Source: CAWBLP01 sp963789495
Lineage (GTDB): Bacteria > Pseudomonadota > Alphaproteobacteria > Acetobacterales > Acetobacteraceae
Length of the DNA stretch: 64,000 nucleotides
Direction: 5' to 3'
Assembly: GCA_963789495.1 (NCBI GenBank)
Contig: CAWBLP010000031.1
Coordinates: forward strand, 161,270-225,269
This document shows, one piece after another, positions 34,372 through 41,891 of this stretch (its first letter is position 1; each line of letters opens with the position of its first letter). The notes beneath the pieces were generated by a model. The model saw only the letters and a program-made list of their open reading frames with translations. It did not search any database and was not told the DNA's origin. A program made the translations under genes and the position numbers.

Positions 34372-35069
34372 GCGACGGCGGGCCGTCACGCGGACGCACG
34401 TGGCGCGGGGCATCCTTCCGACGTGGCGTGACTTCATTCGTCAGCAGTCCGGCGCGCGAGCCACTGAAACGCCGGCAGGGCAACGCCGGCGCATCGTGAC
34501 GCCGCGTTCGTTGTTCGACCGATTTCAGCGCCGGACTGAGTTCGTCCCGTCCCCAGCATGGCGGCGCGGATTGCGGTATGGATGGACATGGCGTTGCAGA
34601 CGACCGGCCGAGGCGCCTGGCTTCTGATGTGCGATGCCGGGCTGGGTTGGTTCAGGGCGGAGCCATTGCTGATGGACCGATCCGAACCGTCCAGCTCCGC
34701 CCTGGCGGTGCAGCGCGATGGCCGGCCCGATGCTGCGCGCGGTGGACGCGATGCTGGTCCACAGGTTGCTGCCTCTGTGGCCCTCCCTGCCTTCTCTGCG
34801 GCCCTCTGTGTGAAACCTTGCAATGCCGCGATCAGGCGCCGGTGTTGCGGATGGCAGGGTTGTTGGCGCGGTTGGCGGTCGGGGCCGCTGGGTCAGGGGA
34901 GGTTCGCGGTCGCGGTAAGGGTTTCACACAGAGGGCCGCAGAGAAGGCAGGGAGGGCCACAGAGGGGCTTTCCCGGTGGGGGGCATTGGCGGTGTGTGTG
35001 AACCGACGCGCTTCGCCCGTTTGCGGGCGGGGCGGCGGCGCTTTGCCCGGACACTGGTCTGGGGCTCGG
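34372..35069. other. 698-bp gap without a supportable gene
   Basis: Several long frames on both strands are compositional. The gap holds the large inverted repeat listed separately and ends just downstream of the TPR gene (convergent). Confidence 0.4.
34772..34965. repeat. 46-bp perfect inverted repeat with 102-bp centre
   Basis: CCTCTGTGGCCCTCCCTGCC (from 34772) and the rest of a 46-base arm ending at 34817 are exactly complementary to 34920-34965. A degenerate half copy (CCTTCTCTGCGGCCCATGTG) occurs near 40209. The element flanks the TIR/TPR operon on both sides and may be a small non-autonomous mobile element or a large terminator-like structure. Confidence 0.75.
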
Positions 35070-36554
35070 TCACCCCTCTTGTTGCTGCAATGCCTGCAGG
35101 CGTTGGAACACCGCGTCGACCGGTGCCAGCGATGCTTGGTCCGGCTCGACCCCGCGCGTCTCGCAGCGTTGCAGGTAGTCGCGCCCGATTGCCGCCACCA
35201 GCGACGCGAACGCCTGCGGCAGCCGGACGAAGGCCGGCGTCAGAACGGTGATCGCCTCGACATTGTCCACCAGCGCTGCCTCAGGCTGGTCCGTCGCATC
35301 GAAACATTCTGCACGCACCATCAGCGAAGTCGCCAGATCATGCCGGAACGCGTCGGGGCGCTGCGCCGCCAGCGCGCGATACAGCTCCGCCGCCTCGCGT
35401 GCCGCCGCCAGCGCCGCCTCGCGCTCGCCGAACTCGCGCAGCATGGCCGCCAGATTGTTCAGCGACATGGCGAGATCGGGCCGGAACGCGTCGGGGCGCT
35501 GCGCCGCCAGCGCACGATACAGCTCGGCCGCCTCGCGTGCCGCCGCCAGCGCCGCCTCACGCTCGCCGAGCTCGCTCAGCATAGTCGCCAGATTGTTCAG
35601 CGACAGGGCGAGATCGGGCCGGAACGCGTCGGGGCGCTGCGCCGCCAGCGCGCGATACAGCTCGGCCGCCTCGCGTGCCGCCGCCAGCGCCGCCTCGCGC
35701 CCGCCGAGCTCGCTCAGACTGTTCGCCAGAGTGTTCAGCGACGCGGCGAGATCGGGCCGGAACGCGTCGGGGCGCTGCGCCGCCAGCACGCGATACAGCT
35801 CGGCCGCCTCGCGTGCCGCCGCCAACGCCGCCTCGCGCTCCCCGAGCGCGCTCAGACTGTTCGCCAGATTGTTCAGCGACATGGCGAGATCGGGCCGGAA
35901 CGCGTCGGGGCGCTGCGCCGCCAGTGCGCGATACAGCTCGGCCGCCTCGCGTGCCGCCGCCAGCGCTGCCTCACGCTCACCGAGTTCACTCAGCCGGTTC
36001 GCCAGAGTGTTCAGCGCCATGGCGAGATCGGGCCGGAACGCGTCGGGGCGCTGCGTCGCCAGCGCGCGATACAGCTCGGCCGCCTCGCGCGCCGTCGCCA
36101 GCGCTGCCTCACGCTCGCCGAGTTCACTCAGCCGGTTCGCCAGAGTGTTCAGCGCCATGGCGAGATCGGGCCGGAACGCGTCGGGGCGCTGCGCCGCCAG
36201 TGCACGATGGAGGTCCACCGCCTCGCGAGCCGCCGCCAGCGCCGCCTCGCGCTCGCCGAGCGCGCTCAGCCGGTTCGCCAGAGTGTTCAGCGACATGGCG
36301 AGATCGGGCCGGAACGCGTCGGGATGCTGCGCCGCCAGCGCGCGACGGAGATCCACCGCCTCGCGCGCCGCCGCCAGCGCCGCCTCGCGCTCGCCGAGCG
36401 CGCTCAGCCGGACCGCAAGGTTGTTGTGGGCCATGGCCGACAGCGGCAGCAGATCGGCATCGTTACTGGCGCGTTCGGCAAAGGCCGTGGCGATCCGGCC
36501 CTGAATTTCCGCGGCGCATTCACGCAGCGCCAGCGTCTGGTGCGGCACTTTCAT
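35070..36554 (-). CDS. TPR-repeat domain (probably the C-terminal part of the upstream ATPase)
   Basis: A 494-residue reading frame consisting of eight to nine tandem 46-residue helical repeats (138 bp each) of the pattern EREAALAAAREAAELYRALA, AQRPDAFRPDLAMSLNNLAN, RLSALG, followed by a degenerate C-terminal unit and a 60-residue helical tail. These are the long TPR variety found in STAND and kinesin-light-chain-like proteins. The repeats are almost identical at DNA level. The frame starts MKVPHQTLALRECAAEIQGR inside the 3' end of the upstream gene. Deleting one A near 36549 fuses them smoothly (AIVDEVPHQTLALRE), so I believe one protein of about 1260 residues is encoded; separate translation by overlap cannot be excluded. 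Confidence 0.8.
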   Translation of the reverse strand: MKVPHQTLALRECAAEIQGRIATAFAERASNDADLLPLSAMAHNNLAVRLSALGEREAALAAAREAVDLRRALAAQHPDAFRPDLAMSLNTLANRLSALGEREAALAAAREAVDLHRALAAQRPDAFRPDLAMALNTLANRLSELGEREAALATAREAAELYRALATQRPDAFRPDLAMALNTLANRLSELGEREAALAAAREAAELYRALAAQRPDAFRPDLAMSLNNLANSLSALGEREAALAAAREAAELYRVLAAQRPDAFRPDLAASLNTLANSLSELGGREAALAAAREAAELYRALAAQRPDAFRPDLALSLNNLATMLSELGEREAALAAAREAAELYRALAAQRPDAFRPDLAMSLNNLAAMLREFGEREAALAAAREAAELYRALAAQRPDAFRHDLATSLMVRAECFDATDQPEAALVDNVEAITVLTPAFVRLPQAFASLVAAIGRDYLQRCETRGVEPDQASLAPVDAVFQRLQALQQQEG

Positions 36555-38853
36555 CCACGATCGCCATCAGCGCGAACGGGTTATCGGTCAGCCGCGCCAG
36601 CTGATCCAGCCAGGCCACGCTGGGATGCGTCGCCTCGCCTTGCGCATAATCCTGCGCGGTGCGGATCACCGTCGCGACCACCGGCCGTCCGGCGCGGGCG
36701 AAGCCGCGTGCGACGATCGCCGCCTGCTGCGGCAATGGTCGGCGCTCGCGGGCGAGTTCCGCCAGCAGGAACGCCTCGCCGATCAAATCGGGCCGCACCG
36801 CGTCGATGCCGTCGCCCTCCGCCGGGGCCAGCGCGTCGCGCAGCAACGCGACAAGCTGGTCGGTGCGGCTGGCCGAGCGGTCGCCGAGTGCTGCGCGTTC
36901 CTCGTCCACCAGCGCCGTGGCGGCCACGGCGTCGCAGCCGGCCTGCAAGGTGACGCAGGCGGCCAGATACGGCACCAGGCTGTCATCCGCCCCGATCGCC
37001 CGCGCCCGGCGTTGCAGCCGATCCCGCTCCTTCCCGGCCAGCCAGACCGCGAGGTCCAGCCGGCTCGTTGTCAGCGCCGTGGGGGCGCCGGTCTCCGCGG
37101 CGAGGATCCCGGCCATCAGCAGGAACAGCGGCTCGGTGACCAGCCCGGCACCGGCGAGGCGCTGGTCGAACAGCGGATCGACGCCGGGCGGCGGCAGCGG
37201 CACCACCGGCCTGCCGAGCAGCGGCGCGGCCAGTTGGATGGATTGGGTGAGCAGGGCGCGGCGATGATCTGCGGCGTGCAGCGGCCCCAGCGCCAGCGGC
37301 GCGGCGTCCTCGATCAGCGCGTCGGGGCCGGGGCCGGACGTGCTGCCGGGCTGGCACAGCTCCGCCCACCAGCCGGCGTCGCGCGCGGCGTGGCGTTCCA
37401 GCAGCAGCACCCGCAATGGCGGCTCCTCCGATTCCGGTCGTCCGCGAGCCAGCTCCCCCAGCCAGCTTCGCAGCACCCGCACCGAGGCGGCGGCATAATC
37501 CACCACCACCAGCATCGGGCGATCCCGGTGCCAGGTGAAGGATGTATTGTGGCTGTAGAACCGCTCCAGCTCCGCCTGTCGCACGAACCCCGCTGTCCAG
37601 CCCTGCTGCTCAGCCCAAGCGCACAGCTCGATCGCCAGCCGCGTCTTGCCAATCCCCGGTGGACCCGTAATGCAGTGCGCCTTGACGTAGCAGTTAGCTG
37701 GTGCTGTCAGGAGCCAACTCTGTAGTGCCCGCAGCTCTACATCGCGCCCGATAAAGTCGGTGGCGGCGATCTCCGTTGTCAGCAATTCGCGGAGATTGCG
37801 GGGAGGATGTCCCATGCGTGTGCGCCGCTGCAACGTGAGTTGCAATGCGGTATCGCGAAAAGCGACGGCCCGAAGATATCGGTCCCTCACCTGACTGGGA
37901 ATTCGCGGAAACGGCGAAATCTCTGCACCGATCACGCGCGACGCAATCCAGGTCATATCGGCGAGCAGGCCGGCACGCTGCGGGCCAACTTCGCGGAACA
38001 ACGCCAAACTCTCTTCGAACGCATAATCGGGGTAGTGAGCGATCTCGCAGCTCGCCCAATAACTCTGCCGATCGTCGTCCGACCAATCAGCAGGAAAAAA
38101 CCGGTCGAGGCATGCACGAACGAACGAGCGAGCCTGATCGACGGTCCGTACGCTCTTTTCAACCCGCATCGCGACCGGCACCAGCGCGATGGCTCGACGC
38201 GCACGGGTCGTGATCGCCTCCGCCACGGCTTCGGCACCTTTGATGTTCTGCCGGTTGTAGGTGAAGCAGAGCACCACTTGATCCGGCAGTTGCATGGTGC
38301 AGATGCCGGATGTGTCGGCGACCCCGGTGCGGCTGTCGATCAGGACGTAATCGTAATCCAATCGTGTTCGCAGCGACTCTATGAACCCGTCGCCGCCAAG
38401 ACGTTCATAGAAGGCGCGCCAGTCGAAATCGCGCACCTGGCTGCCGTAGCCGGCGTCCTGTCGGCCGGCACAGAGCAGGTGAACGCAACCGTCGATATCG
38501 GGAAGCGGCCAGTCGAGCGGGATGATGTAGCGGTAGGGATCGGCGAACACGACCGCATCCTCGACGCCGGTCGGCCAATCCTTCCTGGGCTTCAGGACAA
38601 GGTCCGAGTATTCCCACAGCAGATCGATCAGTCCCTTGCTCTCGCTCAGGTCGGGGTCGCGCAGGAATGGTCGAAAGTAGCGATGCAGTCCCGGTGCTTC
38701 CAGATCCCAGTCGATGGTCAATACCCGCCGGCCGGTTGCGGCAAGGATCCATGCAACATTTGCCAGCGCCATCGATCGGCCGGTTCCACCCTTGAACGAG
38801 TAGAACGTTACGAACTGCGGTATCCGGCCGACGGATAGGAACGAATTTGTCAT
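36520..38853 (-). CDS. FxsT-like ATPase: ParA-type KGGxGR domain plus STAND-like ATPase
   Basis: A 777-residue protein. Residues 14-56 carry a MinD/ParA-like deviant Walker A (FYSFKGGTGRS, Lys21) and the IDWDLEAPG switch (Asp48, Asp50); DYDYVLIDSRTGVADTSG is the Walker-B region. A second P-loop, GPPGIGKTRLA at about residue 397, follows FIGRDVELRALQSWL, with a Walker B in RPMLVVVDYAAAS: the opening layout of STAND/NB-ARC ATPases. The TPR array that completes such proteins is in the next frame. This KGGxGR-ATPase-TPR order is that of the FxsT tetratricopeptide protein of actinobacterial FxSxA systems. It starts 13 bases after the TIR gene. Expected role: sensor/switch partner of the TIR protein. 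Confidence 0.82.
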   Translation of the reverse strand: MTNSFLSVGRIPQFVTFYSFKGGTGRSMALANVAWILAATGRRVLTIDWDLEAPGLHRYFRPFLRDPDLSESKGLIDLLWEYSDLVLKPRKDWPTGVEDAVVFADPYRYIIPLDWPLPDIDGCVHLLCAGRQDAGYGSQVRDFDWRAFYERLGGDGFIESLRTRLDYDYVLIDSRTGVADTSGICTMQLPDQVVLCFTYNRQNIKGAEAVAEAITTRARRAIALVPVAMRVEKSVRTVDQARSFVRACLDRFFPADWSDDDRQSYWASCEIAHYPDYAFEESLALFREVGPQRAGLLADMTWIASRVIGAEISPFPRIPSQVRDRYLRAVAFRDTALQLTLQRRTRMGHPPRNLRELLTTEIAATDFIGRDVELRALQSWLLTAPANCYVKAHCITGPPGIGKTRLAIELCAWAEQQGWTAGFVRQAELERFYSHNTSFTWHRDRPMLVVVDYAAASVRVLRSWLGELARGRPESEEPPLRVLLLERHAARDAGWWAELCQPGSTSGPGPDALIEDAAPLALGPLHAADHRRALLTQSIQLAAPLLGRPVVPLPPPGVDPLFDQRLAGAGLVTEPLFLLMAGILAAETGAPTALTTSRLDLAVWLAGKERDRLQRRARAIGADDSLVPYLAACVTLQAGCDAVAATALVDEERAALGDRSASRTDQLVALLRDALAPAEGDGIDAVRPDLIGEAFLLAELARERRPLPQQAAIVARGFARAGRPVVATVIRTAQDYAQGEATHPSVAWLDQLARLTDNPFALMAIVDESAAPDAGAA

Positions 38854-38866
38854 CGTGCAATCCGGC

Positions 38867-40111
38867 TTACAGTCCCGGCATCTGCCCCGCGGGCATGTTA
38901 ACCGCGGTTGCGCCGGTTTGCTGCAGACAGCGCCTAAGTCCGCCTATCACCTCGACGACGCTTTGCACGAATGGTGTCCTGCCAGAAGGGACGGTCCACA
39001 GATGGTTGGGCCGTTTTTGCCGGAACTTGGTCGGCAGGACCTTGTCAACCAGTGGCTCGTCAGCGTCCTGGCCGCCGGCTGTCACCATGCCAACATTCGG
39101 GAAGTCCCGACCATCGTAGACATGGAGTGGCTCTGCGATTGTCGAAATCTTCAACGACGACCGATCGAGGACGATCAGCACCGGACAGTTCGCACGATGG
39201 GCTTCCTCGATGCGAGGCGTCAAATCCGCAGGTATGCCAAGGCTGCGATACCCCGCGTCATCCTGCCCCGCCCCGTTAAGCCCTTCGCGGATCGCCATCT
39301 CCACGGTCGCGCCATTTGCGTCGATAAACGGCCGCCACCCCTCGCGCTGCTCGCTGCGCCGATCCTCGTCACCGAGGTTTCCCTGTTTCGCCTCCGTGGC
39401 GGTCGCCACCGCATAAACGACATTGGTTCGCTTCGGTCCGATTGCGATCGGGGAGGCTGGCGGCACGGGGACTCGGGTAAAGAACGAAGGCAATTGCTCG
39501 AAATCTCCGGCACCGGGAAGCTGCGGGAGCTGGGGCATTTCGCTCAGCCTCTTGATGGTCCTCGCCAAATGCTCAACCAGGCGGCTCCGGGCGGACGGAT
39601 CGCCTGCCGTATAGAGGCGCAATGCGCCGGTATGGGGATAGGTCTCAGGCATGCCCGCACCGGTCAATTGCAGATCATGGAATAGCTGCTGGACAGGCGG
39701 AGCCATGTGCTCGGAGCAGGTTGCCTTGTCCATCCAGAATACTGGCACTATCCGATGCGCTTCGGCCATGCCGGGTAATGGCTTGGGTCGAATTCTAAAC
39801 CGCTCACGAAAGAACTCCACCTCCCTTCCGCAATTCTTGCTTTTCAGGTAATGCGGCGAGACCATCGCAATGAGAACGCTCGAGCTTTGCAACGACGTGG
39901 CGAGTTCCCTCCGCCAAAAACTCGCGACTGTGAGGCGCTGCTGATCTCGATAGGCGACGTCTTCGATCTTCTGTCCGGTCTCCATTGCGACTGCGCGACA
40001 TAGCGCGTCGTAGAATGCGTCCAAGTGATTCCCGGTCTGACCCCAATTATCCCACTTCGATGCGCGGTATGTTTCGCTCGCATAGCTGAAAAAGAAGCGA
40101 TACGACGGCAT
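38867..40111 (-). CDS. FxsC-like TIR-domain protein
   Basis: A 414-residue soluble protein. Residues 1-160 form a TIR domain: YRFFFSYAS opening, DQQRLTVASFWRRELATSLQ, then VSPHYLKSKNCGREVEFF, where Glu97 occupies the NAD-cleaving position and Ser85/Cys94 fit the family pattern. After a Pro-rich linker, residues from about 225 resemble the FxsC C-terminal domain: GWRPFIDANGATVEMAIREG, ADLTPRIEEAHRANCPVLIV, LDRSSLKISTIAEPLHVYDG. First gene of an operon with the ATPase/TPR gene. TIR proteins of bacteria commonly deplete NAD or make cyclic ADP-ribose signals on activation, so a defence or programmed-arrest role is likely but inferred. A perfect palindrome lies 35 bases upstream. Confidence 0.85.
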   Translation of the reverse strand: MPSYRFFFSYASETYRASKWDNWGQTGNHLDAFYDALCRAVAMETGQKIEDVAYRDQQRLTVASFWRRELATSLQSSSVLIAMVSPHYLKSKNCGREVEFFRERFRIRPKPLPGMAEAHRIVPVFWMDKATCSEHMAPPVQQLFHDLQLTGAGMPETYPHTGALRLYTAGDPSARSRLVEHLARTIKRLSEMPQLPQLPGAGDFEQLPSFFTRVPVPPASPIAIGPKRTNVVYAVATATEAKQGNLGDEDRRSEQREGWRPFIDANGATVEMAIREGLNGAGQDDAGYRSLGIPADLTPRIEEAHRANCPVLIVLDRSSLKISTIAEPLHVYDGRDFPNVGMVTAGGQDADEPLVDKVLPTKFRQKRPNHLWTVPSGRTPFVQSVVEVIGGLRRCLQQTGATAVNMPAGQMPGL

Positions 40112-40145
40112 CTTAAAGGCCTTTGGTTTGGCATCTGCATCTGCG

Positions 40146-40160
40146 TATCACATTATGATA
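40146..40160. promoter_or_regulatory. palindromic operator candidate upstream of the TIR operon
   Basis: TATCA-CATTA-TGATA is a perfect 5-bp-arm palindrome in an otherwise GC-rich region, 35 bases before the TIR start codon on the minus strand, and overlaps a TATCATAAT sequence that could be the -10 box. Confidence 0.4.
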
Positions 40161-40313
40161 ATTGGCGCCGCAATGTGGGCACAAGGGTCCGGACTTCGGG
40201 CTTCCCCTGCACCTTCTCTGCGGCCCATGTGTAAAGCCCTGTCGTTGCTGCCGACGCACCCCGGCTCCGGCGGCCCGCCTGGACAGGACACCCACTCCCA
40301 CGGCAGACTAATC

Positions 40314-40333
40314 TTTCCTAGATACCTAGGAAA
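40314..40333. promoter_or_regulatory. 20-bp palindrome upstream of the HGGxSTG gene
   Basis: TTTCCTAG-ATAC-CTAGGAAA, perfect 8-bp arms. It lies 39 bases before the ATG at 40373 and 203 bases upstream of the divergent TIR gene, so it may be an operator for either. Confidence 0.5.
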
Positions 40334-40372
40334 TGATACCGTGCCCCGTCGGCCCCCGTCCAGGAGCACGCT

Positions 40373-41575
40373 ATGCCCATCCCTACTCCCCATGCCGCAC
40401 CGCCCGACCACCTCGCGCCGCCTTCCGCCAAGCGCCGCGGCAACCCCGACCTGCATCTCGCCCCGCGCTGCGGTGCAAAAACCCGCGCGGGCTGCCCCTG
40501 CCGAGCGCCGGCGGTCCATGGCAAGCAACGCTGCCGCATGCATGGCGGCCGCAGCACCGGCCCACGCACCGAACACGGACTCGTTCGGCTGCGTGCCGCG
40601 CGCACCATCCACGGGCAGTACAGCGCCGAGGCGCGGGCGCAGACCCGCTACAGCCTCACCCTGCTGCGCCGGGGGCGGGTGGGGAATGACGCGGTGCGGT
40701 ATCTCGACTGGCTGCCGCCCGAATTTTTCGCGCGCCTGCAGCAGATGCCGCCGCCCTTTCCGGCCAGCGGCCTGACCGCGGCGGAAGATCGCGCGCTGCT
40801 GCAGGCCGAAGCCGTTGCGCTGGCCCCCTGGAAGCAGGCCATCGCCAGGGCCGGGCGTCCATGCAGGCAGGCGGCCGGACCATGCCGCGATCGGAACCCC
40901 ATGCACCAGAGCGTGCCACGGACCCGGCGGCGACCGCCGCGCCGGCCTTGCCGGTTGCAGCGCGACAAGAACCCCATGCACCAGAAGCCGGGCGTCAGCG
41001 CGCCACCCACCGCAGCCGCGCCGGCGCGTGCAGCACCCCATGCACCAGACCATCCGACCGCCGCCATTCCAGGTGACGCGGCGGATCGCAGCGTCGCCGC
41101 GTCCGCAAAATCCCATGCACCAGCGCCGGCCTTGTCCGCGCACTCCGCCCCAGCCACGCCGCCGCCTGCAGCACCCCATGCACCAGACCACCCGACCGCC
41201 GCCATCCCGGGTGCCGCGGCGGATCGCAGCGTCGCCGCGTCCGCAAAACCCCATGCACCAGCGCCGGCTTTGTCCGCGCCCTCCGCCGCAGCCACGCCGC
41301 CGCCTGCAGCACCCCATGCACCAGACCAACGTACGGGTCCGACCCTCATGCCGGCGGCCCTGGCGCATCGCGCGGCCCGCCGCTGCGCCGCCGCCAGGCG
41401 CAGCTTCCGCATGTCCAGACAGCCGGACCACGGCCGTAACCGCCGCCGCCGCCGCCCCCGATCCGGACCGTCAGCCTTGGTCGGATCGCGCCGCCTTGGG
41501 CGTCCGGACCCACTGTCCACAGATCGACCACCAGGCCGCGCAGGCCCAGGCCGAGCCGTCGGCGGTCGTCGTTGA
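40373..41575 (+). CDS. HGGxSTG-domain protein with repetitive C-terminal tail
   Basis: The first 150 residues are a recognisable HGGxSTG protein: CGAKTRAGCPCRAPAVHGKQ, RCRMHGGRSTGPRTEHGLVR and RTIHGQYSAEA, a small Cys/His domain (likely metal-binding) common in alphaproteobacterial and prophage contexts and of unknown function. The remaining 250 residues are Ala/Pro-rich and coincide with a DNA repeat array in which NPMHQ or PHAP recurs; after about 41330 the frame runs into sequence that looks better on the minus strand. The true protein may end earlier or the tail may be frameshifted. A 20-bp palindrome precedes the gene. Confidence 0.65.
   Translation: MPIPTPHAAPPDHLAPPSAKRRGNPDLHLAPRCGAKTRAGCPCRAPAVHGKQRCRMHGGRSTGPRTEHGLVRLRAARTIHGQYSAEARAQTRYSLTLLRRGRVGNDAVRYLDWLPPEFFARLQQMPPPFPASGLTAAEDRALLQAEAVALAPWKQAIARAGRPCRQAAGPCRDRNPMHQSVPRTRRRPPRRPCRLQRDKNPMHQKPGVSAPPTAAAPARAAPHAPDHPTAAIPGDAADRSVAASAKSHAPAPALSAHSAPATPPPAAPHAPDHPTAAIPGAAADRSVAASAKPHAPAPALSAPSAAATPPPAAPHAPDQRTGPTLMPAALAHRAARRCAAARRSFRMSRQPDHGRNRRRRRPRSGPSALVGSRRLGRPDPLSTDRPPGRAGPGRAVGGRR
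40898..41325. repeat. regular array of CCCATGCACCAG motifs
   Basis: Seven copies start at 40898, 40973, 41037, 41112, 41175, 41250 and 41313, with alternating spacing of 75 and 63-64 bases, i.e. a 138-bp composite unit; the last two composite units are near-identical over their whole length. The motif is conserved in different codon contexts (NPMHQ, PHAP), so conservation seems to act on DNA or reflects recent duplication. Confidence 0.75.
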
Positions 41576-41851
41576 GACCGGCCTGCCAGGGACTTTGCAA
41601 CCCGTCGAAGCGGAACATCAGCTCCACCGGGCCGGTCTCCGGCGGGGCGAGCGGAATGCTGACCGTCTGCCGGTGGCGGGTCGAAAATTGCAGGTGCCGG
41701 GGCCGCACCGCGCTGGCGGGACGGGCGGTGATCTCCACACGCAGCGGAGCCGCTGCATCCGGCGCGAACGGTGTCAGGTCCAGCCGCAGCGTGCAGCCCC
41801 CTCCGCCGCCGCCCCGCCTGGCGCCGGCGGCTTGGCCTGCGTCGCCGCGGC
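41412..41851 (-). pseudogene. possible remnant of a larger gene on the minus strand
   Basis: This frame reads LRLDLTPFAPDAAAPLRVEI, FSTRHRQTVSIPLAPPETGP and GLNDDRRRLGLGLRGLVVDL. That text has normal amino-acid composition and the look of the accessory domain found in large Acetobacteraceae polysaccharide or glycosyltransferase proteins. It has no start codon context, follows a stop at about 41852 and dissolves into low complexity at its end. Low confidence. Confidence 0.3.
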
Positions 41852-41891
41852 GCTATAACCCTCCCGTGAAGCCAGGAGAGGATACCCACCG

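Noticed and set aside
34434..34823. 129-residue minus-strand frame
   Set aside because: Composition-driven, no start context, and it runs through the arm of the 46-bp inverted repeat.
35248..36604. long plus-strand frames opposite the TPR array
   Set aside because: They mirror the 138-bp repeats, giving Ser/Arg/Ala-rich periodic text with no domain; shadows of the TPR gene.
40112..40372. FxsA-type precursor peptide beside the TIR operon
   Set aside because: No short frame ending in an FxSxA-like C-terminus with a ribosome-binding site was found in the gap, and no radical-SAM maturase is present.
40898..41325. CRISPR array
   Set aside because: The repeats are only 12-13 bp and the spacers themselves are duplicated; no cas genes in the window.
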